Shown here in pieces: positions 19,410 through 27,494 of a stretch of DNA of 48,957 nt. The notes beneath the pieces were generated by a model. It saw only the letters and a program-made list of their open reading frames with translations, was not told the origin of the DNA and did no database searches. How positions within the stretch are numbered: the stretch's first letter is position 1; every line of letters begins with the position of its first letter. The translations under genes and the position numbers were made by a program. Source of the DNA: Vulcanimicrobiota bacterium (GTDB taxonomy: Bacteria; Vulcanimicrobiota; Vulcanimicrobiia; Vulcanimicrobiales; Vulcanimicrobiaceae); assembly GCA_027459845.1 (NCBI GenBank), contig DAIDGS010000089.1:1-48957 (forward strand), read 5' to 3'.

Positions 19410-22106
19410 TCAGAGATTATGCGTTGCCCACGGCCCCGGCGGTCCGGCGTACACCTGTACGAGTTGATGCGGGTGCAAATAGGTACGCGCGACGCGTTCG
19501 ACGTCGGCCGGGGTGATCCGTGCAAAGCGCTCGTTGATCGTCGCGTAGTAGTCCAGCGGAAGTCGATCGGCGGCGATGTCGAGGAGTTGTTCGGTCTGCC
19601 CTTCGGTCGATGCTTCGGCCAATAGTGCATCGCTCACCAAACGCGCCTTGGCTTCTTGGAGTTCGGTCACCGATACGGGGTGATGCTGCAGCGCGAGCAG
19701 TTGGCTGCGTACGAAGTGCACCGCTTCCTCCACGCGCGCCGGATCGGCGTTGAGTTCGATTCGGAAGTCGCCGCGGTCGCGATTGGCGTGCAGCGAACTG
19801 CTGACGCTGTAGACGATCCCCCGCGTTTGCCGCAGGCCCTGCCACAGACGCGACTCGAACGCACCTGAGGCGCCCAGAATCTGGTTGAGGACCAAGAAGG
19901 TGTCGTAATCGGGGTTGGCCCGCGATATCGCCGGTTGACCCAGGCGAACGTAGACCTGCTGCGCGTCGGTGCCGACGTAGTCGTGTCCGGCGTGCGCCGG
20001 CGGAATCGGCATCAAGGCGGCGTCGGGCTTCGCTCCGCTCGCCGTCCAACTGCCGAAGGTCGCTTCGAGGACGCGCCGCACCGCCTGCGGATCGACGTCG
20101 CCGACGACCGCGATCGTGGTGAGATCGGGTCGCCAGTAACGGGCCGTATAGCCGAGCAGGTCGCGACGGGTGATCGAACTGACGCTGCCCGGCGTCGCCT
20201 GGCGTAGCGACGGATCGTCGCTGGCCAGCAGCAACTCGTCGTATGCGCGATCGATCATCACGCCCGAGATATTGTTCTCGGACTGCAGGCTGTTGGCGAG
20301 TTGCGAGCGCTCGATCGAGAGCCATGGCTCCGCGAACGAGGGGTGCTCCTCGCCATCGGCCAGGATGGCGGCGAGTTTGGCGAAGTCGGCAACCCGCCCG
20401 TGCGCGCTGAAGTCTTGACCGGTGGTCACAAACGCGCCCATCATGTCGGTCAACTCGCGACGCCGCGCGAACGGGTAGGCGTCGCTGCCGTAGTCGGCCA
20501 CGCTCGATGCCAGGCGCATGATGCCCTCTTTGCCGGGCGGCTCGAAGGCCGGCGACGACGCGATCGTTCCCGAAAGGACGAAGGTCGGCCGATCGGTCTT
20601 GCGCGCGACCAGCACGCGCAGGCCGTTGGGGAGCGTAAAGGCAACCGGCACCAGCGTGCTGTGCGCGGTCGACGGAATCGCGATTTCGCGCCGAATCCAG
20701 GCCGGTTCGACGATCGGTCCGTTGGGCACGCGCTTGGAAAAGTTGTCGCTGGTCACCGAGCTGGTTTGGGCCGAGCCTTTGGGCGGCGCGTCGCTGGGTC
20801 GCAGATAGCCGACCACGTTGGGCGTACGCAGGTACGCTTTGGCGGCCGCCAACAGGCTGGCCGGTGTCAGCGCCGCAAGGCGCGCATCCTCATCGCCGAT
20901 TTTTTCGCCGACGATGCCGTAGGTGTAGCCGGCCAAGTCGCCGATCCCATCGACCGAGTCGGCCGAGTAGAGGCGCTCGGCGATCGTCATGTTCTTGGCC
21001 GCCTCCACCAGATTCGGATCGAAGCCGGTCTTGAAGATGCGGTTCAGCGTGGCCTGAAAGATCGTTCGCGCTTCGGATGCATGGTGCCCCGGATTGAGAA
21101 TGATGAAGACGTTGAGGAGGCCGCCGCGCAGTTGCGTGTCGGCGTTGGCCTGGATGGCGAGTGCGATGTTGGTCTGCACCAGCGCCTGGTAGAACGGCGA
21201 GCGTTGATTCTCGATCAGGGTCGCGAGCGTGCTGATGGCCGGTTCGCCGGGCTGCGTATCGCCGGGAATCGCGTACGCCAGATCGACGATCTCAAAGGGG
21301 AAAGGGACCTGCGCTTCGACCGTCTTGCCGTGCGCGGGGACCGGGTTGGCGTCCGGTCGGGGAGGCAGTTTGCGCGCCGGGATGCCCCCGAAGAAATGCT
21401 GCGCCTGCGCGAAGACGGCCTGATGCGTGACGTCGCCGGCGACCACTAAGGTGGCGTTGTTCGGCGCGTACCACTCGTGGTAGTACTTTGCGATGTCGGC
21501 GACCGTGGCGCGCCGGACGTCGGCGCGATGTCCGGCCGGGGTGCGGCCGATCGCTTGACCGGGAAATGCGGCCGCGCGCACGCGCGCGAGCAGGTTATAG
21601 AACGGCGAGCCGGCGTCGCCGTCGAGTTCGTTGAGCACCGCCTTGCGTTCGATCGCCCAATCGCGGGGCCGCAGCGCCAAGTGCGCCATGCGGTCGGCCT
21701 CGATGCCGCGCACGACATTGAGCTTGTCGGCCGGAACCATGAAGTAGAGTTGCGTGTAGTCGTAGCTCGTATCGCCGTTCATCTGCGCGCCGAGCCGGGC
21801 GACGATGTCGTCCAAGCCGCCGGCCGAAATCTCGGGCGTACCGCGGAACGACATGTGCTCGAGTGCGTGCGCCAAGCCGGTCTTTCCGGGCGTCTCGTAG
21901 AGCGAGCCGAAGCGGTACCAAATTGCGCTCTGCACGACCGGAACGGCGTCGTCCTCGACGACCACCACCTTCAGCCCGTTGGCCAGCGTCGTCGTGTAGA
22001 TGCCGCGGTCGCCGGGACCGCTGATGGTCGGTGCCGTCGCGGCGGGCGCCGCGGCGATCATCGCGAGTACGAGCAAAGGTAGGGCCCAGCGTCTGAAAGT
22101 GTTCAC
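19410..22106 (-). CDS. Secreted two-domain M16 family zinc peptidase
   Basis: The protein has 898 residues with a signal peptide (about 1-25, ending APAATA), so it is probably periplasmic. The N-terminal M16 half has the inverted zinc motif H80-x-x-E83-H84 (HALEHMSFRG) and the third ligand E160 in VLNELDG, exactly the expected 76-residue spacing. The C-terminal half has two more M16-like domains without a zinc motif, as in other tandem M16 peptidases that close like a clam over peptides. GTG 22106 follows GAGGAG and lies 7 nt after the formimidoyltransferase stop. Substrate unknown. Confidence 0.92.
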   Translation of the reverse strand: MNTFRRWALPLLVLAMIAAAPAATAPTISGPGDRGIYTTTLANGLKVVVVEDDAVPVVQSAIWYRFGSLYETPGKTGLAHALEHMSFRGTPEISAGGLDDIVARLGAQMNGDTSYDYTQLYFMVPADKLNVVRGIEADRMAHLALRPRDWAIERKAVLNELDGDAGSPFYNLLARVRAAAFPGQAIGRTPAGHRADVRRATVADIAKYYHEWYAPNNATLVVAGDVTHQAVFAQAQHFFGGIPARKLPPRPDANPVPAHGKTVEAQVPFPFEIVDLAYAIPGDTQPGEPAISTLATLIENQRSPFYQALVQTNIALAIQANADTQLRGGLLNVFIILNPGHHASEARTIFQATLNRIFKTGFDPNLVEAAKNMTIAERLYSADSVDGIGDLAGYTYGIVGEKIGDEDARLAALTPASLLAAAKAYLRTPNVVGYLRPSDAPPKGSAQTSSVTSDNFSKRVPNGPIVEPAWIRREIAIPSTAHSTLVPVAFTLPNGLRVLVARKTDRPTFVLSGTIASSPAFEPPGKEGIMRLASSVADYGSDAYPFARRRELTDMMGAFVTTGQDFSAHGRVADFAKLAAILADGEEHPSFAEPWLSIERSQLANSLQSENNISGVMIDRAYDELLLASDDPSLRQATPGSVSSITRRDLLGYTARYWRPDLTTIAVVGDVDPQAVRRVLEATFGSWTASGAKPDAALMPIPPAHAGHDYVGTDAQQVYVRLGQPAISRANPDYDTFLVLNQILGASGAFESRLWQGLRQTRGIVYSVSSSLHANRDRGDFRIELNADPARVEEAVHFVRSQLLALQHHPVSVTELQEAKARLVSDALLAEASTEGQTEQLLDIAADRLPLDYYATINERFARITPADVERVARTYLHPHQLVQVYAGPPGPWATHNL

Positions 22107-22113
22107 GGACTCC

Positions 22114-22965
22114 TCATGGTTCTTCGGGTACGCCCAGGTAATAGGTGGCTGCCGATGCGACCGCCGCACGCGGAAGGCATCCGATCAGTTCGCCGCCGGC
22201 CACCGGAATGCCGCGTTCGGCGGCCAGCTGGACGATCAGTTCCACGACCCGATAGAGCGGAGTTGCACGATAGTCGGTAATGTTGAGCGAGACCTGAGTC
22301 CGCCGTTCGTCGATCGGGAAAGCAAGCGCTCGCAGCGTGCGCAAGCCACCGGAACGCTCGCGAATCGCGCGCGCGATCGCCCGTGCGTGAGCCAGCTCGC
22401 CGGTCGCGAGTTCGACGTTGAAGGCGACCAGAATCGGTCGTGCGCCGATGGCGATCGCCCCGGCGCTCGGATGCGTCGCAACGTCGCCCTCGTCGGGTTG
22501 CCAACCGGTCTGCGCAAAGCGCTCCGGCAGCCCTTCGAAACCGCCGCGCCGCACCTCCGCCAAGAGGTCGCGCTCGGGCGTGCGCGCAGCCGCGCCGTAA
22601 TAAAACGACGGAACGCGGTACCGGCGCCAGATCGCGTTGCCGGCGCGATGCGCCAGCGCGATCGCCTCGGCCAGCGTTGCGTCGCGCAACGGAACGAACG
22701 GCAAGACGTCGAGCGCACCGATGCGCGGATGGACCCCGCGGTGTCCCCGCAAGTCGATCGCGTCGACCGCCACGCCGGCGATTCCCAGCGCCGCCTGGAA
22801 GACCGCCTCGGCGTCACCGGCGATCGTCAGCACGCTGCGATGGTGGACGGGGTCGCTGGTGCGATGCAGCACGCGTGCGCCGGCTGCTTCGGCGGCAGCA
22901 GCGGCGCGCGCGACGACGCGTTCGTCGCGGCCTTCGGAGAGGTTGGGGACGATTTCGAAAAGCAC
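22114..22965 (-). CDS. Glutamate formimidoyltransferase (FtcD N-terminal type, stand-alone)
   Basis: The product is 283 residues, matching only the transferase half of FTCD. It contains the hallmark HRGVHPRIGALDVLPFVP near residues 85-100, with the histidine expected in catalysis, plus GARPILVAFNVEL and VSLNITDY. The cyclodeaminase domain is absent. The family moves the formimino group of formiminoglutamate to tetrahydrofolate in histidine breakdown; no other hut gene is in the window, so a general one-carbon role is possible. GTG 22965 begins a single base after the radA stop, which fixes the start and shows coupling. Confidence 0.88.
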   Translation of the reverse strand: MLFEIVPNLSEGRDERVVARAAAAAEAAGARVLHRTSDPVHHRSVLTIAGDAEAVFQAALGIAGVAVDAIDLRGHRGVHPRIGALDVLPFVPLRDATLAEAIALAHRAGNAIWRRYRVPSFYYGAAARTPERDLLAEVRRGGFEGLPERFAQTGWQPDEGDVATHPSAGAIAIGARPILVAFNVELATGELAHARAIARAIRERSGGLRTLRALAFPIDERRTQVSLNITDYRATPLYRVVELIVQLAAERGIPVAGGELIGCLPRAAVASAATYYLGVPEEP

Positions 22966-22966
22966 G

Positions 22967-24274
22967 CTATAGCGTGAGCGCGATCGCCGCGGCGACGTCG
23001 CGCGCTTGCGCCGGGGAGACGATCGTGCGGTAACCCAGCTTGCGCGCTTCGGCCGCGCGGCGCTCGCTCCCCGAGACGGCGCGCAGTTCCCCCGAGAGGC
23101 CGAGTTCACCGAAGGCGGCGACGTCGTTTCCGACCGGGCGGTTGCGAAACGACGATGCGATCGCGAGCGCGATGCCGAGGTCGGCTGCCGGCTCGTTGAC
23201 GCGCAGCCCGCCGGCCACCGACGCATAGACGTCGTGCGTGCCGAGTGCCATGCCGGCCCGCCGCTCGAGCACCGCCAAGATCATCGCGAGGCGCGCCGGA
23301 TCGAGATTGTTGGCCAGACGGCGCGGCGTTCCGTAACTGCTCTCCCCCACCAGCGCCTGCACTTCGACCAAGACCGGACGCGTACCGACCATCGACGCGA
23401 CGACGCACGATCCGCTGGGATGCTCGGCACGCCGTGCCAAAAAGAGTTCGCTGGGGTTGGCAACTTCGCGCAGGCCGTCGTCGTGCATTGCGAGCACGCA
23501 GATCTCGTCGATCGAACCGAAGCGATTCTTGTACGCGCGAACGATGCGATGCTCGCCGCTCGGCTCGCCCTCGAAGTAGAGGACCGTGTCGACCAGGTGT
23601 TCGAGCAAGCGGGGCCCGGCGATCGCGCCGTCTTTGGTCACGTGTCCGACCGCGAAGGTCGCGCAGGCGGTGCGCTTGGCAAACTCCATCAGCGTCTGGG
23701 TGCAGTCGCGGATCTGCGTGACGCTGCCGGCGTACGCGTCGCTCTCGGGCAGCCACACGGTTTGAATCGAGTCGATCACAAGGATCGCCGGCGGCCGGCG
23801 TTCGAGCACGTCGAGAATCGCGCGCACGTTGGTCTCGGCGAAGACGCGCAGCGGCGCATCGACGCGCAGGCGCTCGGCCCGCAGTTTCACCTGCGCCGCC
23901 GACTCCTCACCGCACACGTAGACCACGTCGCGCGTGCCGGCGAGGCGCGCAGCGATCTGCAGCATCAAGGTCGATTTCCCGGCACCGGGTGGACCGCCGA
24001 CCAGCGTTAGGCTTCCCGGGACGATCCCGCCGCCGAGTACCGCGTCGAACTCGCCCATTCCGGTCGTCAGCCGCGCGATCGTGCCGCCGTCGATCTCGTG
24101 CAACCGCACCGGTCCGGGGGCGCCGGCGCGCGCGCGCACGCTGCGCGGCGCGACGACTGCGAACGGGCGCTCGTCGAACGAGTTCCACGCATCGCACTGC
24201 GGGCAACGGCCGAGCCAGCGCGGCGACTCGAAGCCGCAGCCGTTGCATGCAAACACGGATCGCGCTTTTGCCAT
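22967..24274 (-). CDS. radA: DNA repair protein RadA (Sms)
   Basis: This is a full-length RadA of 435 residues: an N-terminal zinc finger of the C-x2-C...C-x2-C kind (CNGCGFESPRWLGRCPQC), Walker A GGPPGAGKST, the RadA-specific KNRFG motif (YKNRFGSIDE), and a C-terminal Lon-protease-like domain (GLRVNEPAADLGIA). It is a RecA-related ATPase that drives branch migration in recombinational repair. Tandem ATGs occur at 24277 and 24274; the second has the better 7-nt spacing from GGAGG. It heads a five-gene minus-strand run and faces cmk across about 64 bp. Confidence 0.96.
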   Translation of the reverse strand: MAKARSVFACNGCGFESPRWLGRCPQCDAWNSFDERPFAVVAPRSVRARAGAPGPVRLHEIDGGTIARLTTGMGEFDAVLGGGIVPGSLTLVGGPPGAGKSTLMLQIAARLAGTRDVVYVCGEESAAQVKLRAERLRVDAPLRVFAETNVRAILDVLERRPPAILVIDSIQTVWLPESDAYAGSVTQIRDCTQTLMEFAKRTACATFAVGHVTKDGAIAGPRLLEHLVDTVLYFEGEPSGEHRIVRAYKNRFGSIDEICVLAMHDDGLREVANPSELFLARRAEHPSGSCVVASMVGTRPVLVEVQALVGESSYGTPRRLANNLDPARLAMILAVLERRAGMALGTHDVYASVAGGLRVNEPAADLGIALAIASSFRNRPVGNDVAAFGELGLSGELRAVSGSERRAAEARKLGYRTIVSPAQARDVAAAIALTL

Positions 24275-24338
24275 CATCCAACCTCCAGGCCGCGATTCTG
24301 CGGGGGCCGCGCAGGGCCTGGGCGAAGCCGCCGCCGTG

Positions 24339-25034
24339 ATGTCATCGAAGGGCGTGCAGATCGCCATCGACGGTCCGGCCGCCTCGGGCAAGACGACCGT
24401 TGCCCGGGCGGTCGCACGCGCGCTGCACGCCCTCTATCTCGATACCGGTGCGATGTACCGCGCGGTGGCGTTTTTGGCGCTGCAGTACGGCGTCGATCCG
24501 GCCGACGGCCCGGCGGTCGCGCGGCTCTGCCGCGAACATCCGGTGCGCGTCGAACTCGACGCCGACGCCCCGATGGGATTTCGCATCTTCGCGGGCGCGC
24601 GCGAGCTGGGCGACGACGTGCTCCACTCGCTCGAGGTCACGGCCGCCGTGCCGGCGGTCGCGGCATCGCCCGACGTGCGTGCGGCGATGGTCGAGGCCCA
24701 GCGCCGTATCGCCGCCGACGGCGCGGTCGTGATGGCCGGGCGCGACATCGGCACGGTGGTGTTGCCGGACGCGGCCGTGAAGATCTTTCTCACGGCGTCG
24801 GTTGCGGCGCGCGTCGAACGGCGCGTCGCGCAACTCGAGGCGGCCGGCGTCGCCGTCGATCGGCGCGCGCTCGCCGCCGATCTCGAGGAGCGCGATCGCA
24901 TCGATCGCAGTCGGGCCGCCTCGCCGCTCGAGCCGGCGCCCGACGCGCGCACCATCGATTCGAGCGAACTCACCGCGGCGCAGGTGGTCGCGCGGATCGT
25001 GGATGCCGCGCGCGCGATCGCTCCGGCCTCGTGA
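24339..25034 (+). CDS. cmk: Cytidylate kinase
   Basis: The 231-residue protein carries the P-loop IAIDGPAASGKTT and the conserved YLDTGAMYRAVA, then GRDIGTVVLPDAAVKIFLTAS and the lid region ERDRIDRSRAASPL. It phosphorylates CMP/dCMP. Start choice is uncertain among GTG 24336, ATG 24339 and GTG 24354; none has a good ribosome-binding site. The gene overlaps plsC by 4 nt (GTGA). The cmk-plsC-ispH order is a known conserved arrangement in other bacteria, which supports all three calls. Confidence 0.95.
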   Translation: MSSKGVQIAIDGPAASGKTTVARAVARALHALYLDTGAMYRAVAFLALQYGVDPADGPAVARLCREHPVRVELDADAPMGFRIFAGARELGDDVLHSLEVTAAVPAVAASPDVRAAMVEAQRRIAADGAVVMAGRDIGTVVLPDAAVKIFLTASVAARVERRVAQLEAAGVAVDRRALAADLEERDRIDRSRAASPLEPAPDARTIDSSELTAAQVVARIVDAARAIAPAS

Positions 25035-25633
25035 ATCCACGCCTGTACGACGGCGCCTCGGCGACGATTCGTCTCCTGATGCGCACGCTCTGGCGCGCGC
25101 GCGCGTTCGGAACGGCGAACGTGCCGCTCGACGGCCCGGTGATCGTCGCCTGCAACCACGTCTCGTATCTCGACCCGCCCGGCATGGGCTGCTTCGCCCC
25201 GCGCCGCTTGGCGTTCATGGCCAAGCGCGAACTCTTTGCCATCCCGTTGCTCGGCGCCGGAATCCGCGCGGTCGGCGCCTTTCCGGTCGACCGCACCGGC
25301 AGCCCGCTGGCGGCGATCAAAGCCTCGCTGGCGGTGCTGCGTGCCGGCGGCGCGGTCGGCATCTTTCCGGAAGGGACCCGCAATCGTGACGGCAGCGTAC
25401 GCCCCCAGACCGGCGTGGCGCTACTCGCCGCGATGGCTGCCGCTCCGGTCGTGCCGGCCTGCATCCTGGGAAGCGAACGGGCGCTGCGCTTCCCTGCGAT
25501 TAAAGTCGGCTTCGGCCCGCCGCTGCGGTTGCCGCCCGGCCGAAAAGCAACTCACGACGATTTGGCGAAGTTCACCGATGAGATCATGGCTGCCATCGCA
25601 GCGCTAGCGGAGAAGATCGGTGCAGATTCGTAA
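25031..25633 (+). CDS. plsC: 1-acyl-sn-glycerol-3-phosphate acyltransferase
   Basis: The 200-residue enzyme has the PlsC/LPLAT motifs NHVSYLD (motif I, H-x4-D) and IFPEGTRNRDG (motif III), plus PVVPACILG. It acylates lysophosphatidic acid to phosphatidic acid at the inner face of the cytoplasmic membrane. The GTG start at 25031 overlaps the cmk stop (GTGA). Its stop lies 14 nt inside ispH, whose GTG is at 25620. Confidence 0.94.
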   Translation: MNPRLYDGASATIRLLMRTLWRARAFGTANVPLDGPVIVACNHVSYLDPPGMGCFAPRRLAFMAKRELFAIPLLGAGIRAVGAFPVDRTGSPLAAIKASLAVLRAGGAVGIFPEGTRNRDGSVRPQTGVALLAAMAAAPVVPACILGSERALRFPAIKVGFGPPLRLPPGRKATHDDLAKFTDEIMAAIAALAEKIGADS

Positions 25634-26462
25634 GGCGGGAGTTCAAGGGTTCTGTTTCGGGGTTGCCATCACGGTCAAAAAGGCCGAGGAGGCGATCGCG
25701 GCGCGCGACGACGTGACCACGCTCGGCCACGTGGTCCACAACCCCCAGATGGTCGCCGAGCTGGAAGCCAAGGGACTGCGCAACGCCCACTCGGTCGACG
25801 AGGTCGAGCGCGGCGCGCTGTTCGTCCGCGCGCACGGGCTCCCGGTCGACGTCTTCGAGCGCGCCAAAGCCAAGGACCTCGACATCATCGATGCCACCTG
25901 TCCGATGGTCACGAAGATTCACGTCCAAGCCGAGAAGCTCAAGGCCGACGGGTACAAGATCGTCGTGATCGGCGATCCCAATCATCCCGAAGTCAAGGGG
26001 ACGCTCAGCCACGTTCCCGGTGCGTGGTGCATCGAAGACGTCGAAGACGTCGCCAAGCTGCCGCGTTCGAGCCGCGTCGGCGTCGTCGTGCAGTCGACCT
26101 ACTCGCGCGAGCGCTTCACCGACATCGTCAAAGCACTCTCGGCGAAATACTACGACGTGCGCGCCGTGAACACGATCTGCACCGATACCAACAATCGCCA
26201 AAATGAAGCCTTACGCCTGGCCAAGGAAGTCGAGGTGATGGTCGTCGTCGGGGGCAAGACCTCGGCCAACACCAAACACTTGGCGGAGCTCTCCGAGGCG
26301 TGCGGCGCGCGCGCCTATCACATCGAAAACGCCTCCGAACTGCAACCGCAATGGTTCGACGGCGTCGAGGTTGCCGGATTGATGTCGGGCGCGTCGACGC
26401 CCGGTTGGCTGGTCGACGACGTCGAGCGCCGCATGGAGGAGTTCAGTCGTCAACCTGCTTGA
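25620..26462 (+). CDS. ispH: 4-hydroxy-3-methylbut-2-enyl diphosphate reductase
   Basis: This 280-residue protein is the last enzyme of the MEP isoprenoid pathway, making IPP and DMAPP. The three iron-sulfur ligands are visible: C12 (GFCFG), C94 (DATCPMV) and C187 (ICTDTNNRQ). The substrate-site residues H40, H72 and the NHPE motif (H122, E124) are also present. GTG 25620 is preceded by GGAGAAG. It directly precedes the polyprenyl synthase gene, linking IPP supply with prenyl-chain elongation. Confidence 0.97.
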   Translation: MQIRKAGVQGFCFGVAITVKKAEEAIAARDDVTTLGHVVHNPQMVAELEAKGLRNAHSVDEVERGALFVRAHGLPVDVFERAKAKDLDIIDATCPMVTKIHVQAEKLKADGYKIVVIGDPNHPEVKGTLSHVPGAWCIEDVEDVAKLPRSSRVGVVVQSTYSRERFTDIVKALSAKYYDVRAVNTICTDTNNRQNEALRLAKEVEVMVVVGGKTSANTKHLAELSEACGARAYHIENASELQPQWFDGVEVAGLMSGASTPGWLVDDVERRMEEFSRQPA

Positions 26463-26490
26463 ACGTTTCGAGCGCGCGCTCGAAGACCGT

Positions 26491-27462
26491 GTGACCGCAT
26501 GTCGGGGATCCTACGAGGTCTCCGACATGCTTTTATGCCATTTCGGTTATGGCGCTTACGGACCGGCCCGGCGTGGGAAGCGCCTGCGGCCGCAGATGGT
26601 GCTGCGCGTCGCCGTCGGCGAGGGTGCTCCGATCGAAGCCGCGCTCGACGCGGCGGTCGCCGTCGAGATCTTTCATAACTACTCGCTCGTCCACGACGAC
26701 ATCGAGGATGGCGACGAACTGCGCCATGGGCGTCCGACGCTGTGGAGCCGTTTCGGCATCGCGCCGGCGATTGCCGCCGGCGACACGATGTGCGCGCTGG
26801 CCTTTACGGCCCTGGGCGACGCGATCGAGGTGCTCGACGAGTCCCGCGTGTACGCGATGCTGATGGTGCTCCACGAGGCCCATGCCGTGATGTGCGAAGG
26901 GCAGTCGCTCGATTTGCGCTTCGAGAGCGAGCCGCTGGTCGATCTGGCGGCCTACCACCACATGATCGCCTGCAAAACCTCGGCGCTGTTCGCCGCTTCG
27001 TGTCGTCTGGGCGCGCTGGCGGCCGGGTGCGGGCCGGATGCGGTGGAACGCTACGGCGCGCTCGGCCACGCCTACGGAATGGCCTTCCAAATTCAGGACG
27101 ACGTGCACGGCATCTGGTCGCCGGCGGCGGCCACCGGCAAGGTGAGCGGGCACGACATCGCGCGGCGCAAGTGGACCTTCCCGGTCGCATGGGCGATCGG
27201 CGGGCCGCCGTCGCCGGCCCGCAGCGTGGTTGCCGACGCCTACGCCCGCGGCCGCGCGCTCGATGTGGCCGACGTCGAGCGGGTCGTCGGCGCCCTCGAC
27301 GCGCTCGGGGCGCGCGAGGCCGCCGCAACCGCCGTCGCCGAGGCCGTCGCCGTCGTCGCGCGCCACCCCAACCGGGAGCTCGGCGCGTTTCTGCTCGGCT
27401 CGCTCGACGGCGCGATTGCCGTCGCGGGGGCCAACACCGCGAGCCCTTCGGCGACTCTGTAG
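26491..27462 (+). CDS. Polyprenyl diphosphate synthase (trans-isoprenyl)
   Basis: The 323 residues show an isoprenyl synthase fold: RRGKRLRP, the first aspartate-rich motif in LVHDDIEDGD, the GRPTLW that follows, and a second motif QIQDDVHG. It condenses IPP onto allylic diphosphates to make the chain for quinones or lipid carriers. The first ordinary start is GTG 26491, but the frame stays open upstream and encodes a helix-like segment (NLLERFERALEDR) joined to a good Shine-Dalgarno at 26435-26440. The true N-terminus may therefore lie around CTG 26455. It follows ispH directly. Confidence 0.9.
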   Translation: MTACRGSYEVSDMLLCHFGYGAYGPARRGKRLRPQMVLRVAVGEGAPIEAALDAAVAVEIFHNYSLVHDDIEDGDELRHGRPTLWSRFGIAPAIAAGDTMCALAFTALGDAIEVLDESRVYAMLMVLHEAHAVMCEGQSLDLRFESEPLVDLAAYHHMIACKTSALFAASCRLGALAAGCGPDAVERYGALGHAYGMAFQIQDDVHGIWSPAAATGKVSGHDIARRKWTFPVAWAIGGPPSPARSVVADAYARGRALDVADVERVVGALDALGAREAAATAVAEAVAVVARHPNRELGAFLLGSLDGAIAVAGANTASPSATL

Positions 27463-27494
27463 CGGTGAGTGCAGCTCCGAGAAAAGGGGAATCG

